The position numbers and the translations under genes were made by a program. A stretch of DNA of 64,000 bases from Hirschia baltica ATCC 49814 (lineage in GTDB: Bacteria > Pseudomonadota > Alphaproteobacteria > Caulobacterales > Hyphomonadaceae): NCBI RefSeq assembly GCF_000023785.1, contig NC_012982.1, forward strand, positions 372,001-436,000, given 5' to 3'. Under the pieces are notes generated by a model. That model was not told where the DNA came from and made no database searches. It was given only the letters and a program-made list of their open reading frames with translations. Positions 26,539 through 35,984 of the stretch are shown here, one piece after another. Position 1 is the stretch's first letter. Every line of letters starts with the position of its first letter.

Positions 26539-27567
26539 ATGGATAAAATATACATAGATAATATGGTGGATTGCCTTAGGGCTGCAGGTGAAACCACACG
26601 CGCGCGCGTGTTGGCACTGCTTAGCCGTGGGGAATTGTCGGTTGGAGAACTTGCACAAGTTCTCGGGCAGAGCCAGCCCCGTTTGTCGCGCCACATGAAA
26701 TTTTTGACTTCCGCAGGTCTTGTCGAACGTATGCCGGAAGGAGCTTGGGTATTTTATAAATTGCCTCGCAAAGGTGTAGGGCGAGATCTCGTTGATTCCA
26801 TATTGAAGCTTATTGATCTAGAAGGTGACGGACTACAAAGAGATTTTGTGCGTCTTGAAGAAATTCGTGCGGCTCGTCAAAAAGAGGCCGGTGAATTCTT
26901 TGAACGTTCTGCCAAAGAATGGGACGCTATTCGCGCATTGCATTATCCAGAAGCGGATATTGAAGCAGCCGTGTTAGACGAGATTGGCCAAGGACCTTTT
27001 GAGCACATCATTGATATGGGCACAGGTACGGGACGTATGCTGTCGTTGATTGCGCCATTTGCGAAGTCTGCTGATGGTATAGATTTGTCTCATCAAATGT
27101 TGACCATAGCGCGCTCAAATTTATCAGATGAGAAATTTTCTCATGTCGATGTCCGGCATGGAGATGCAACGCAAACCGCGTTTAATAATAATAGTGCGGA
27201 CCTCGTCATTATTCACCAAGTTCTGCATTTTCTTGATGAGCCAGAAAGGGCGATTCAAGAAGCAAGTCGATTACTAATGCCGAATGGATTGTTGTTAGTC
27301 GTCGATTTTGCACCACATGATTTGGAGTATTTGCGACGAGATCAGGCGCATCGTCATTTAGGTTTCTCTGACGATTATTTCGCAGATTGGTGCGAAGGGG
27401 CTGGATTGATTGTTGGTCCTACGCGACGATTTGATGCTCCGACTACGACATTGAAACAAGAACAAGCAGGAATTGCGGTCAATATTTGGACTGCAAATAA
27501 ATCAACATCACCAATCGTTCCAATTATGCCTACTGAACATTTGGACTCTAAGGAATTAAACGCGTGA
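26539..27567 (+). CDS. ArsR-family regulator fused to SAM-dependent methyltransferase domain
   Basis: A 342-residue two-domain protein. Residues about 5-85 are a winged helix (LSRGELSVGELAQVLGQSQPRLSRHMKFLTSAGLV) of ArsR type without the CXC metal site. Residues about 140-300 are a class I methyltransferase fold with motif I IDMGTGTGRML near residue 160 and IDLSHQML. The second domain may bind S-adenosylmethionine or S-adenosylhomocysteine as ligand rather than catalyse. ArsR regulators of this architecture have been proposed as methionine-cycle repressors, and the adjoining metF and metH genes support that. Its stop overlaps metF's GTG. The mRNA may be leaderless, as no ribosome binding site precedes the ATG. 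Confidence 0.88.
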   Translation: MDKIYIDNMVDCLRAAGETTRARVLALLSRGELSVGELAQVLGQSQPRLSRHMKFLTSAGLVERMPEGAWVFYKLPRKGVGRDLVDSILKLIDLEGDGLQRDFVRLEEIRAARQKEAGEFFERSAKEWDAIRALHYPEADIEAAVLDEIGQGPFEHIIDMGTGTGRMLSLIAPFAKSADGIDLSHQMLTIARSNLSDEKFSHVDVRHGDATQTAFNNNSADLVIIHQVLHFLDEPERAIQEASRLLMPNGLLLVVDFAPHDLEYLRRDQAHRHLGFSDDYFADWCEGAGLIVGPTRRFDAPTTTLKQEQAGIAVNIWTANKSTSPIVPIMPTEHLDSKELNA

Positions 27568-28436
27568 GCAATCTCAATATATCTTTTGAATTTTTTCCGC
27601 CAAAATCAGATGCGGTTGAAAACCGGTTATGGGATTCTGTTCATCGGCTTTCGCCCTTACAGCCTAAATTTGTATCGGTGACATATGGCGCTGGTGGTTC
27701 TACCCGTGAGCGGACACTAGATGTCGTTGGCAAAATCGCTGCTGACACGTCTCACTCCATCAAAGCAGCAGGCCATATTACTTGTGTGGCAGCCAGCAAG
27801 GCTGAAGTGAATGAAGTTCTGCAAAGCTATTGGGAGCGCGGTGTTACGAGTATCGTCGCATTGCGAGGAGATCCTGCTGAAGGCATTGGTGCCAAATATA
27901 CCCCTCATGAAGATGGTTATGCTTATGCATCTGATCTCATTCAAGGCGCTAGAGAAATTGCAGATTTTGATATTTCCGTCGGTTGCTATCCTGAGTCTCA
28001 CCCTGAAGCGCGCAGTTTGCAGGACGAGCTGACCAATCTTAAACGCAAGTTTGATGCGGGCGCTGACCGTGCGATCACGCAATTTTTCTTCGAACCAGAA
28101 ACATTTTTGCGTTTTCGGGATAAAGCAGAAGCTGCTGGTATGGATAAGCCAATTGTGCCGGGCATTATGTTGCAATCCAACTTTAAGGGTTTGGCGCGTA
28201 TGGCTGAAATGTGCGGTGCCTATTTGCCGCCCAAATATGCCGAACTATATGAAGGGTTAGACGATGATCTTGAAACAAGAGATTTGGTGACCGCTCATTT
28301 GACGGCCGAACTTTGCAATAAGTTGGTTGATGAAGGCGTTAAAGATTTCCATTTTTACACCATGAATAGGGCGGGACTGTCTTTGGCGACATGTCGTCTA
28401 TTAGGTGTGAAGCCAAGCAAGGGCATAAGCGCATGA
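27564..28436 (+). CDS. metF: 5,10-methylenetetrahydrofolate reductase
   Basis: FAD enzyme that makes 5-methyl-THF, the methyl donor for methionine synthase. The 290-residue TIM barrel begins with the hallmark ISFEFFPPKSD (catalytic Glu). SVTYGAGGSTRERT follows, then HITCV, ALRGDP and QFFFEPETF, all canonical MetF blocks. The GTG start overlaps the TGA of the upstream regulator (GTGA), and its own stop overlaps the metH1 ATG, so the operon is tightly coupled. Operator control at 26507-26538 should therefore reach this gene. Confidence 0.95.
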   Translation: MSNLNISFEFFPPKSDAVENRLWDSVHRLSPLQPKFVSVTYGAGGSTRERTLDVVGKIAADTSHSIKAAGHITCVAASKAEVNEVLQSYWERGVTSIVALRGDPAEGIGAKYTPHEDGYAYASDLIQGAREIADFDISVGCYPESHPEARSLQDELTNLKRKFDAGADRAITQFFFEPETFLRFRDKAEAAGMDKPIVPGIMLQSNFKGLARMAEMCGAYLPPKYAELYEGLDDDLETRDLVTAHLTAELCNKLVDEGVKDFHFYTMNRAGLSLATCRLLGVKPSKGISA

Positions 28437-29485
28437 ATCGCGAACAAAGATTAGAAAAAATCACCAAAATTGCGAATGAGCGTGTGCTTATTCTCGATGG
28501 AGCAATGGGAACAGAGCTTCAGACATTTAAGCTGACTGAAGAAGATTTTCGTGGTGCGCAGTTTAAAGATGTGGATCGCTTCCTCAAAGGAAATAATGAT
28601 CTACTGAATTTAACAAAACCTGACGTGGTGAAAGAAGTGCATCGCCGTTATTTTAATGCTGGTGCGGATATAGCGGAAACCAACACATTTTCAGCTACCA
28701 CAATTGCGCAAGCTGATTACGCATTGGAATCCCTTGCTGCAGAAATTGCGCGTGAAGGTGCGAAAATTGCGCGTGAAGTTGCAGATGAATTTGAAACTGA
28801 AGATGCGCCCAAAGCTGTCTGGTCTGCGATTGGGCCGACAAACAAAACCTTGTCACTTTCTCCCGATGTGAATGACCCAGGATTTCGTGAAGTCACGTTT
28901 GAACATGTTGCTAAAGCGTATCAGGAACAGATCGCCGCAATGGCTGAGTTTTCAGATGTGTTTTTGATTGAAACGGTGTTTGATACCCTCAATGCAAAAG
29001 CTGCTATCAAAGCGGTGAAAGATTGGGAATTTGAGTCTGGTGAGAGCCGTCCGATTGTGTTGTCAGGCACGATCACAGATGCCTCAGGACGAACATTATC
29101 GGGACAGACAACGGAAGCATTCTGGTATTCTGTGCGTCATGCAAAACCGTGGGCGATTGGATTAAATTGTGCCTTGGGTGCTGATCTCATGCGTCAGTAT
29201 GTGGTCGCGCTGTCTAGGGTCGCTGATACACGCGTGTTGGCTTATCCAAATGCTGGTTTACCCAATGAATTCGGGGAGTATGATGTGACACCGGACGAGC
29301 AAGCTGTACACCTAAAAGCTTGGGCGCAAGATGGTATCGTCAATGTTCTTGGCGGATGTTGCGGGACAACGCCTGCACACATTGAAGCAATTGCAAAAGC
29401 CGTAAAATCGAGCGCGCCGCGAAAAATACCAAGTATTGATCCGGCTATGCGTTTGTCTGGACTTGAGCCGTTTGTTTTGGCCTAG
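28433..29485 (+). CDS. metH: Methionine synthase, homocysteine-binding half (MetH part 1)
   Basis: A 350-residue protein corresponding to the N-terminal homocysteine S-methyltransferase domain of cobalamin-dependent MetH. LDGAMGTELQ opens the barrel. The zinc ligands are Cys in GLNCALGADL and the Cys pair in LGGCCGTTP. In E. coli this domain is fused to the pterin and cobalamin domains, but here those lie in a separate gene at 29773. The start ATG overlaps metF by 4 bp. The product must associate with the second half to transfer the methyl group from cobalamin to homocysteine. Confidence 0.94.
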   Translation: MNREQRLEKITKIANERVLILDGAMGTELQTFKLTEEDFRGAQFKDVDRFLKGNNDLLNLTKPDVVKEVHRRYFNAGADIAETNTFSATTIAQADYALESLAAEIAREGAKIAREVADEFETEDAPKAVWSAIGPTNKTLSLSPDVNDPGFREVTFEHVAKAYQEQIAAMAEFSDVFLIETVFDTLNAKAAIKAVKDWEFESGESRPIVLSGTITDASGRTLSGQTTEAFWYSVRHAKPWAIGLNCALGADLMRQYVVALSRVADTRVLAYPNAGLPNEFGEYDVTPDEQAVHLKAWAQDGIVNVLGGCCGTTPAHIEAIAKAVKSSAPRKIPSIDPAMRLSGLEPFVLA

Positions 29486-29497
29486 AGAGCATTTGAA

Positions 29498-29770
29498 ATG
29501 ACTGATCAACAATCGGACAATTTACAATCTGGTGAAGCTAAAATCGGTCGTTTCGTTTTTCGAATTACGGTTGCGCTTGCTTGGTTTGTTGCAGCCGTTG
29601 CAGTTTATACGAGTGCCGAGAAATTTGATATTTCATACACGATGAAAGTGATCATCGCTGGTTTTGCGGCAGTCATGGCGCTGGTGTCATTTGTTCAAGC
29701 GCTAGGTAATTATGGGCCGGAAGATAAGCGTCCTTCTGATAAGCCCGATGACGAAATTGAGAAGAAATAA
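29498..29770 (+). CDS. Small two-helix membrane protein between the metH halves
   Basis: A 90-residue protein of unknown function with two hydrophobic helices (about 20-41 and 48-69), a polar N-terminus and a strongly charged C-terminal tail ([18 protein letters not shown]). It starts 12 bp after metH1 and ends 2 bp before metH2, so it is certain to share their mRNA. No domain is recognised. The topology with both ends cytoplasmic is compatible with a membrane tether for the methionine synthase complex, but this is speculation from position. Confidence 0.75.
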   Translation: MTDQQSDNLQSGEAKIGRFVFRITVALAWFVAAVAVYTSAEKFDISYTMKVIIAGFAAVMALVSFVQALGNYGPEDKRPSDKPDDEIEKK

Positions 29771-29772
29771 AT

Positions 29773-32427
29773 ATGACCGATACTACAGCCACTTTCGTCA
29801 ATATTGGTGAGCGTACCAATGTGACTGGTTCTGCCCGTTTTAAAAAGCTCATCTTAGATGATGATTATGCGACGGCAGTAGATGTTGCGCGCCAGCAAGT
29901 TGAAAACGGTGCGCAGATCATCGACATCAACATGGACGAAGGAATGCTTGATGGCCAAAAGGCTATGGTGACATTTCTTAATCTGATCGCCGCTGAGCCT
30001 GATATTGCGCGCGTTCCTATCATGATAGACTCGTCTAAATGGCATGTGATCGAAGCGGGCCTTCAATGTGTGCAGGGTAAAGCGGTTGTAAACTCGATTT
30101 CCTTGAAAGAGGGTGAGGCTCAATTCATCGAGCAGGCGCGCAAAGTGCAGTCCTATGGTGCTGCTGCTGTTGTCATGGCTTTTGATGAAGTGGGGCAGGC
30201 TGATACAGAAGACCGTAAGGTCGAGATTTGTGTGCGCGCTTATAAAGTTCTGACCGAAAAAGTTGGGTTTGATCCAAACGATATCATATTCGACCCTAAT
30301 ATTTTTGCGGTCGCAACAGGTATTGAAGAGCACAATAATTACGCTGTTGATTTTATTGAAGCAACGCGTCGGATTCGTAAAGAGTGTCCGGGTTGTCACA
30401 TCTCGGGCGGGCTTTCAAATGTATCATTCTCCTTCCGTGGAAATGAACCAGTGCGCCGCGCAATGCACTCTGTTTTCTTATATCACGCCATTCCAGCAGG
30501 CATGGATATGGGGATCGTAAATGCAGGCCAGCTTGATATTTATGACAATATAGATGCTGATCTTCGCGTGGCTGTTGAAGACGTTATATTAAACCGCCGT
30601 GCTGATAGTACGGAACGTCTTGTTGATCTTGCTGAAAAGTATCGCGGACAAAAAGGTGCGGAAGTCGTCAAAGATATGTCTTGGCGCGAGCAATCTGTTG
30701 AAAAACGTATCGAGCACGCATTGGTGCGCGGTATCACTGAATTTATTGTTGAAGATACTGAAGAAGCCCGATTGGGTTTTGATCGTCCACTCCATGTCAT
30801 TGAAGGTCCATTAATGGACGGGATGAATGTTGTGGGTGACCTGTTTGGTGCTGGTAAAATGTTCTTGCCGCAGGTTGTGAAATCTGCTCGCGTGATGAAA
30901 GCTGCCGTCGCGCATTTGCTTCCTTTTATGGAAAAAGAAAAAGAAGAGCTTGGCACACAAGATGAGTCCAACGGTAAGGTCTTGATGGCGACCGTTAAGG
31001 GTGATGTTCACGATATTGGTAAGAATATTGTGGGTGTCGTGCTTGCCTGTAATGGGTATGAGATTATTGACCTTGGCGTGATGGTGCCAGCCGAGAAAAT
31101 TCTTGAGGAAGCTATCAAGCAGAAAGTTGATATTATTGGGCTTTCGGGACTGATCACGCCGTCACTTGATGAGATGGTATTTGTGGCTGCGGAGATGCAG
31201 CGCCGCGAGATGAGTTTACCGCTCATGATTGGTGGGGCAACGACAAGTCCAGCGCACACGGCTGTGAAGATTGAGCCAGTATTTAACCGTGCGCCAGTTA
31301 TTCACGTGCTTGACGCCAGCCGCGCCGTGCCTGTTGTGGGCCAGCTTTTGTCCGATGACGATCGTCCGGCTTATTGGGAAGAAGCAAAAGCAAAATACGC
31401 AAGCATTCGCGAGCGCCGCTCTGGTGGCAAAGCTAAACCGCGTATGCCGATCGAAGATGCACGCAAGGATAACACAAAGATTGATTGGTCTAGCTATACG
31501 CCGCCTAAACCGCTTAAGCCGGGTTTGACAACAATTGATGATGTCGATCTTGCTGAATTGGCGCGTTATATTGATTGGACGCCATTTTTCATGAGTTGGG
31601 ATTTGAAAGGCTCTTACCCTGCAATTCTGGAAGATGAAAAACGCGGCGAAGCAGCCCGCACACTCTGGGCAGATGCGCAGGCCATGTTGCAGCGTTTGAT
31701 CGGAGAACAATGGCTCACGTGTAAAGGCGTTGTCGGGCTTTGGCCTGCCAATGCAGATGGTGATGATATTATCGTCTGGAATTCAGAAGAGCGTGACGAA
31801 GAGGCGGCGCGTTTCTTCTCTATCCGCCAGCAAATGATCAAAGATAATGATCGCGGCCAAACGGCACTTTCTGACTTTATCGCACCTCAGGGTGAGGGCG
31901 CTGATTGGATGGGTGGCTTTGTTGTGACTGCTGGTCATGGCGAACTTGAAAAAGCCAAAGAATTTGTCGATGCCGGTGATGATTACTCATCCATTATGGT
32001 CAAAGCTCTGGCGGACCGTTTTGCCGAAGCTTTCGCCGAAATGCTGCACGAGCGTGTGCGTAAATCTATTTGGGGATATGCACCCGATGAAGCCTTCGAC
32101 AATGAAGCGTTGGTTAAAGAAGCATATGACGGTATTCGTCCAGCGCCTGGTTATCCATCTCAGCCTGATCACACTGAAAAAGAGACGCTCTTTAATTTGC
32201 TGGAGGCAACAGAGCGAGCAGGTGTTGAGTTGACGACATCTTACGCAATGAACCCGCCTGCTTCTGTGTCTGGTCTTTATTTTGCGCATCCCGAAAGTGC
32301 TTATTTTGCAGTTGGCCGCATCGAAAAAGATCAGGTTGAAAGTTACGCCGAGCGTAAAGGTTGGGACCTTTCCAAAGCTGAGCGTTGGCTGGGCCCTATC
32401 CTTAACTATGATGCAAATGCGCTTTAA
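29773..32427 (+). CDS. metH: Methionine synthase, folate/cobalamin/activation half (MetH part 2)
   Basis: An 884-residue protein with three MetH modules: a pterin-binding domain starting at [16 protein letters not shown], a cobalamin cap and Rossmann domain with the lower-ligand motif DVHDIGKN (Asp411, His413, Gly416), and a C-terminal SAM-dependent reactivation domain with [15 protein letters not shown]. All elements needed to methylate and reactivate cob(I)alamin are present; the homocysteine domain is supplied by the separate gene at 28433. Vitamin B12 must be made or imported. It is the last gene of the methionine operon. No clear intrinsic terminator follows. Confidence 0.96.
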   Translation: MTDTTATFVNIGERTNVTGSARFKKLILDDDYATAVDVARQQVENGAQIIDINMDEGMLDGQKAMVTFLNLIAAEPDIARVPIMIDSSKWHVIEAGLQCVQGKAVVNSISLKEGEAQFIEQARKVQSYGAAAVVMAFDEVGQADTEDRKVEICVRAYKVLTEKVGFDPNDIIFDPNIFAVATGIEEHNNYAVDFIEATRRIRKECPGCHISGGLSNVSFSFRGNEPVRRAMHSVFLYHAIPAGMDMGIVNAGQLDIYDNIDADLRVAVEDVILNRRADSTERLVDLAEKYRGQKGAEVVKDMSWREQSVEKRIEHALVRGITEFIVEDTEEARLGFDRPLHVIEGPLMDGMNVVGDLFGAGKMFLPQVVKSARVMKAAVAHLLPFMEKEKEELGTQDESNGKVLMATVKGDVHDIGKNIVGVVLACNGYEIIDLGVMVPAEKILEEAIKQKVDIIGLSGLITPSLDEMVFVAAEMQRREMSLPLMIGGATTSPAHTAVKIEPVFNRAPVIHVLDASRAVPVVGQLLSDDDRPAYWEEAKAKYASIRERRSGGKAKPRMPIEDARKDNTKIDWSSYTPPKPLKPGLTTIDDVDLAELARYIDWTPFFMSWDLKGSYPAILEDEKRGEAARTLWADAQAMLQRLIGEQWLTCKGVVGLWPANADGDDIIVWNSEERDEEAARFFSIRQQMIKDNDRGQTALSDFIAPQGEGADWMGGFVVTAGHGELEKAKEFVDAGDDYSSIMVKALADRFAEAFAEMLHERVRKSIWGYAPDEAFDNEALVKEAYDGIRPAPGYPSQPDHTEKETLFNLLEATERAGVELTTSYAMNPPASVSGLYFAHPESAYFAVGRIEKDQVESYAERKGWDLSKAERWLGPILNYDANAL

Positions 32428-32513
32428 ACGCATGGATTAAAAAAACTGCCTTCCAGCTTGAATGCCATTTCTGCGTGTGTAATGCTCGGCTGAGATTGGT
32501 TGGAGGGCATAAA

Positions 32514-33257
32514 ATGAAATTTGTAATAACTTTGTTTTTTAGCATTGTTTGCTTTTCGGGAAATGTTGCATACGCAGCTAAGTCTCAGAAGCCAGATGTA
32601 ACCAAGATGGCCTTTGAGGAAACTTGTAGTCCTGATTTGGCGCGTTGGGAAATTATTTATCAACTTGGAAAAATTCATGAAAAGCTGGAGGCCAAAGACT
32701 GGCAAGGTGCTTATGATGCAACCGCACCTTTGGAAGGCTTTGGAGCAACTTGTTGGGAATGGTTGACTTTACAAAGATATAAATCTGTCATTTTCGCAAG
32801 CGAGGGGAAGATAGATACGGCTGTTGAAATTTTAGATAAGTCCTTGAACCTTAAAGGGTTAAAACCTTATCAAATTGAGAGCATCTCAAAATTCAAAACA
32901 AAATTACTCGCAGGTGAATGGCAGTATAAATCATATGTCGAGAGAGATGCTCAAGCTAAGGCGGATGCTTTGATTGGCGCACTTGATCGAGATGAGTACG
33001 AAATAAAGAAGCCTTCCGTTTGGAAACTCAAAAGAACGGCAAGTTCTTACTCTGGAAATGCAATGTGCTATGTTTTTCTTGATCTGACCGAGGAAGGGAA
33101 GCCGGAGAACTTAGTCGCGAAATGTAGTTTCGATAAGTTTGAAGAAGCTATGGTTGAAGCATTAGCCAGCGTGCGTTTCTCGCCGCGCTATGAGGGTGGC
33201 GTTGCCGTTAAAACAAAAGAAGTGATGTACCCGTTTGAGTTGGTTATGAACCAATAA
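32514..33257 (+). CDS. Secreted protein with TonB C-terminal-like domain, copy 1
   Basis: A 247-residue exported protein: signal peptide ending AYAA (about residue 20), an alpha-helical middle with two cysteines and tetratricopeptide-like helices (IIYQLGKIHEKLEAKDWQGA; ILDKSLNLKGLKPYQIESI), and a C-terminal domain whose pattern NAMCYVFLDLTEEGKPENLVAKC and VRFSPRYEGGVAVKTKEV resembles the TonB_C fold. GGAGGG six bases before the ATG at 32514 fixes the start. It lacks a membrane anchor and proline-rich linker, so it is not a standard energy transducer. The following gene has the same layout. Confidence 0.72.
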   Translation: MKFVITLFFSIVCFSGNVAYAAKSQKPDVTKMAFEETCSPDLARWEIIYQLGKIHEKLEAKDWQGAYDATAPLEGFGATCWEWLTLQRYKSVIFASEGKIDTAVEILDKSLNLKGLKPYQIESISKFKTKLLAGEWQYKSYVERDAQAKADALIGALDRDEYEIKKPSVWKLKRTASSYSGNAMCYVFLDLTEEGKPENLVAKCSFDKFEEAMVEALASVRFSPRYEGGVAVKTKEVMYPFELVMNQ

Positions 33258-33275
33258 GTGTTCTGTGGGGGGGAT

Positions 33276-33998
33276 ATGAAGTTACTATTTTGTATTGGAA
33301 TGAGTGCTGCCATATTGGTAATGGGAATAGAGTCTGAGGCTGTTGCTGATGCAAATAATCAGGCAGTGACGAAGGATTGGTCGAAATCTAAATGTATGAA
33401 TTTTAGTTCCAATAAAGATATCGAGGATTCTGAAAATGCGCTTAAGGAGGCGCATTCTAGCAAAGACTTTAAAGGCGCCAATGCGTTGGCGAGTGAGTTG
33501 ATGGATAACAAATTAGGTTGTCAGCAACGTTATGAAATTGCTGATATCGGTTATAAATCAGCAGTTGCCTTGAGGGATTTTTCTAGCGCTCAGGGGTTTC
33601 TTCCTGTCATGCGTAAGCATCTCAAGAAAAAGGGAGAAGATGTTAATTTTTTTGATCGATTAATCCAATGGGTCGATGAAAATAAAGCCGCGCATGATGC
33701 TGATATTGAAGTAGCTGACAGAGATGCTTTTGCTATACGGGACCGAACATTACACTACGTGTATAAGGATTTTATTGACAATAGAAATTATGCTGGAAAA
33801 GTTCCAACGACACTATGTGAAGTGAATTTTGCAATTAGTGAATATGGTCAACCGATCTCAGTGGAGGCGAAATGCGATCAGAATGAAGTGCAGGCTTCTC
33901 TGATCAAACATATTCCGAAAATGTTGTTTGCACCTAAAATTGTAGATGGAAAACCAGTTGTTCAAGAGCGTTATGGCCTGAAAGTGCGAATTGAATAA
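33276..33998 (+). CDS. Secreted protein with TonB C-terminal-like domain, copy 2
   Basis: A 240-residue protein starting at ATG 33276, 18 bp after the preceding stop. Its signal peptide is KLLFCIGMSAAILVMGIESEAVA. The body shares layout with its neighbour: a cysteine soon after the signal, a helical repeat region, then CEVNFAISEYGQPISVEAKC and LFAPKIVDGKPVVQERYG, again TonB_C-like with two cysteines around the first hairpin that could form a disulfide. The two are probably diverged tandem duplicates exported together. Role unknown; the family pattern suggests envelope protein contact. Confidence 0.7.
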   Translation: MKLLFCIGMSAAILVMGIESEAVADANNQAVTKDWSKSKCMNFSSNKDIEDSENALKEAHSSKDFKGANALASELMDNKLGCQQRYEIADIGYKSAVALRDFSSAQGFLPVMRKHLKKKGEDVNFFDRLIQWVDENKAAHDADIEVADRDAFAIRDRTLHYVYKDFIDNRNYAGKVPTTLCEVNFAISEYGQPISVEAKCDQNEVQASLIKHIPKMLFAPKIVDGKPVVQERYGLKVRIE

Positions 33999-34135
33999 AT
34001 GTATATCATTACGTGCTGTTGCGTGGCATTTTGTGCAGCGATAAATTCTACTGGTCGGCAAAAATAGATTGAATGCTAGCCTTTATACCCAAACTCCGTT
34101 TATCCTCTCTTTATTATGTGAAGAGGGGATTTTTC

Positions 34136-34630
34136 ATGAAGCGTGCATCTTTGATTTTGGGGTCAATTTTTCTAGGGTTTGCTATACTAGGCGGATGTGC
34201 ATCTGCACCTGACCCTGCTGTGCTTGAGCAAGAGCGCTTGGCCGCATTCGCGAAAATTGAAAAACAAGCCGAATATGATATTCGCGCTCTGCTTGCTAAG
34301 CAGGATGCTGCTTGGAATAAGGGAGATATTGACGGTTTTATGGAAGGTTATTTGCCGTCAGAAGATCTACGTTTTGCATCCGGTGACAATATCACTTGGG
34401 GATTTAATGAGACACTTGAAAGATATAAATCTCGTTATGACAGTCCTGAAAAAATGGGAAAAATCTCTCTAGAAATTCAAGAATTCAAGCTGTTTACTGA
34501 AACTGATGCGACTGTTTTTGGGCGTTGGTATCTGACCCGCCCTGAAGCTGGCGATGCGGGCGGGTTATTTACGCTCATCTTAGAGAAACAAAATGGAAAA
34601 TGGCTGGTGGTTTCTGATCATACTTCGTAA
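34136..34630 (+). CDS. SnoaL/DUF4440-like lipoprotein
   Basis: A 164-residue lipoprotein with lipobox LGGC at about residue 21. The mature domain follows the DUF4440/NTF2 pattern: IRALLAKQDAAWNKGDIDGFMEGYLPSEDLRFASGD near the start and TLILEKQNGKWLVVSDHTS at the end, which is the most conserved part of this family. AGAGGGG lies 6 bases before the ATG at 34136, which excludes the upstream ATG at 34073. Such proteins are periplasmic and of mostly unknown role. It begins a run of short-spaced plus-strand genes. Confidence 0.82.
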   Translation: MKRASLILGSIFLGFAILGGCASAPDPAVLEQERLAAFAKIEKQAEYDIRALLAKQDAAWNKGDIDGFMEGYLPSEDLRFASGDNITWGFNETLERYKSRYDSPEKMGKISLEIQEFKLFTETDATVFGRWYLTRPEAGDAGGLFTLILEKQNGKWLVVSDHTS

Positions 34631-34693
34631 AAATTCTATTTTGGTTTTGATAAAGCAATTAAGGCTGTCATACATATTTATAGGGTGTTGGAC

Positions 34694-34972
34694 GTGTACG
34701 GATTGATTGGCAAAATAACCGCTGTGGCGGGTAAAAGTGATGAATTGGCGAGCATTCTTGTAGAGGGCACTAAAAATATGCCGGGATGTGTGAGCTATAC
34801 GATCGCAAAATGCACAGAAGAGAGTGATTTGCTCTGGATTACAGAGGTTTGGTTGGATAAAAGCAATCATGAAGCCTCCTTGCAGCTTCCGGCTGTTCAG
34901 GCTGCGATCGGTAAGGGGCGACCATTAATTGCGGGCATGGAGCGTGTCGCAACAACTAATCCAGTAGAGTGA
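34694..34972 (+). CDS. Antibiotic biosynthesis monooxygenase (ABM/YgiN-like) protein
   Basis: A 92-residue dimeric alpha+beta barrel protein. MYGLIGKITAVAGKSDELASIL opens as in other ABM proteins, and MPGCVSYTIAKCTEESDLLWITEVWLDKSNHEAS is the core. Homologues oxidise quinols without a cofactor (YgiN) or degrade heme; the residues for heme binding are not obvious, so a quinol or aldehyde-related role is more likely. The GTG at 34694 is chosen because AGGG lies 8 bases upstream and the family N-terminus starts there. It ends 11 bp before the ion channel gene. Confidence 0.85.
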   Translation: MYGLIGKITAVAGKSDELASILVEGTKNMPGCVSYTIAKCTEESDLLWITEVWLDKSNHEASLQLPAVQAAIGKGRPLIAGMERVATTNPVE

Positions 34973-34983
34973 GTTTCTATTAA

Positions 34984-35889
34984 ATGAACGGCGAAGATTT
35001 GGTTGCGGATGACAATTTGATAGGTCTGCGTAAGTGGGCGGCTTCTGTTGTTGAGCATAAATGGTTTGCGCCTTTCATCACGACAGTCATCGTATTGAAT
35101 GCGATTACGCTTGGTATGGGCACATATGATGTCTGGCCACCTGCGATGATGCAGGCGATGATTTTATTCGATGGCGCTGTGACTAGCGTTTTTGTACTAG
35201 AAATCGGACTTAAACTAATCGCGTATCGCTGGCGCTTTTTTCATAGCGGTTGGAATGTCTTTGACTTGGTGATTGTGTCTGTCGCGCTTTTCCCCGGTGC
35301 GGGTGCAATGTCGGTCTTGCGTGCAATGCGTGTCATGCGTGTGTTGCGATTGATTTCTGTGGTGCCAATGTTGCGCCGTATCGTCGAGGCATTGTTGAAG
35401 GCAATTCCGGGCATGGGAGCCATTCTCGCCGTGCTGGGATTGATGGTTTATGTGGCCGCCGTTATGGCGACGACGCTTTATGCTGAATCCAATCCAGATC
35501 TTTTTGGTTCCCTTCCAAAGAGTGCCTTGTCTTTGTTTCAGGTGATGACAATGGATGGTTGGCGCATGGAAGTCGTGCAGCCTGTCATGGATGCGGGCCA
35601 TCCTTATGCGTGGGTGTTTTTCCTGACATATATTATTCTGGCTAGTTTTGCGGTCTTGAATTTGTTTATGGCGCTTATTGTTGAATCGCTGAACGAGAAT
35701 GTTCGTGAAGAGGTGCAAGAGATTGAGGATGCCGCTGAAGAGTTGCGAGAAGGCCAGCATGAAGCTCAGCTAGATCATGATGAGCTTGTGCTGTTGATAA
35801 AATCCATGCGTGAGGAAATGGCAGAGTTAAAAGATGCTGTATCTGATAATGCAGAGGCTCTGAGGAGTGTTGGGATACCTAAAAAGTAA
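34984..35889 (+). CDS. Single-domain voltage-gated cation channel (BacNav-like)
   Basis: A 301-residue six-helix channel subunit that would form a tetramer. The S4 sensor has arginines every third residue (Arg113, 116, 119, 122 in LRAMRVMRVLRL). S5, a pore helix and S6 follow; the selectivity filter reads T189-M-D191-G-W193. Characterised sodium channels of this family have T-L-E-S-W, so Glu to Asp and Ser to Gly are notable and give the T-x-D-x-W pattern of CatSper subunits. After S6 comes a long acidic coiled-coil tail (EEVQEIEDAAEELREGQHEAQLD), as in other BacNav channels. Ion selectivity may be non-standard. Confidence 0.9.
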   Translation: MNGEDLVADDNLIGLRKWAASVVEHKWFAPFITTVIVLNAITLGMGTYDVWPPAMMQAMILFDGAVTSVFVLEIGLKLIAYRWRFFHSGWNVFDLVIVSVALFPGAGAMSVLRAMRVMRVLRLISVVPMLRRIVEALLKAIPGMGAILAVLGLMVYVAAVMATTLYAESNPDLFGSLPKSALSLFQVMTMDGWRMEVVQPVMDAGHPYAWVFFLTYIILASFAVLNLFMALIVESLNENVREEVQEIEDAAEELREGQHEAQLDHDELVLLIKSMREEMAELKDAVSDNAEALRSVGIPKK

Positions 35890-35909
35890 GCGTTACACTA
35901 TCGCTTTTA

Positions 35910-35948
35910 GGGTGCGACATCTCGTTTATCAATAAAACGTGAGCACCC
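35910..35948 (+). terminator. Possible terminator hairpin after the channel gene
   Basis: An outer GGGTGC/GCACCC stem and an inner CGTTT/AAACG stem can form 20 bp beyond the stop codon. The run after it (CCTTCAATAG) is not T-rich, so termination may be weak or Rho-dependent. Confidence 0.35.
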
Positions 35949-35984
35949 CTTCAATAGTTTGCAAAATTCAGGCATACTAACAGT

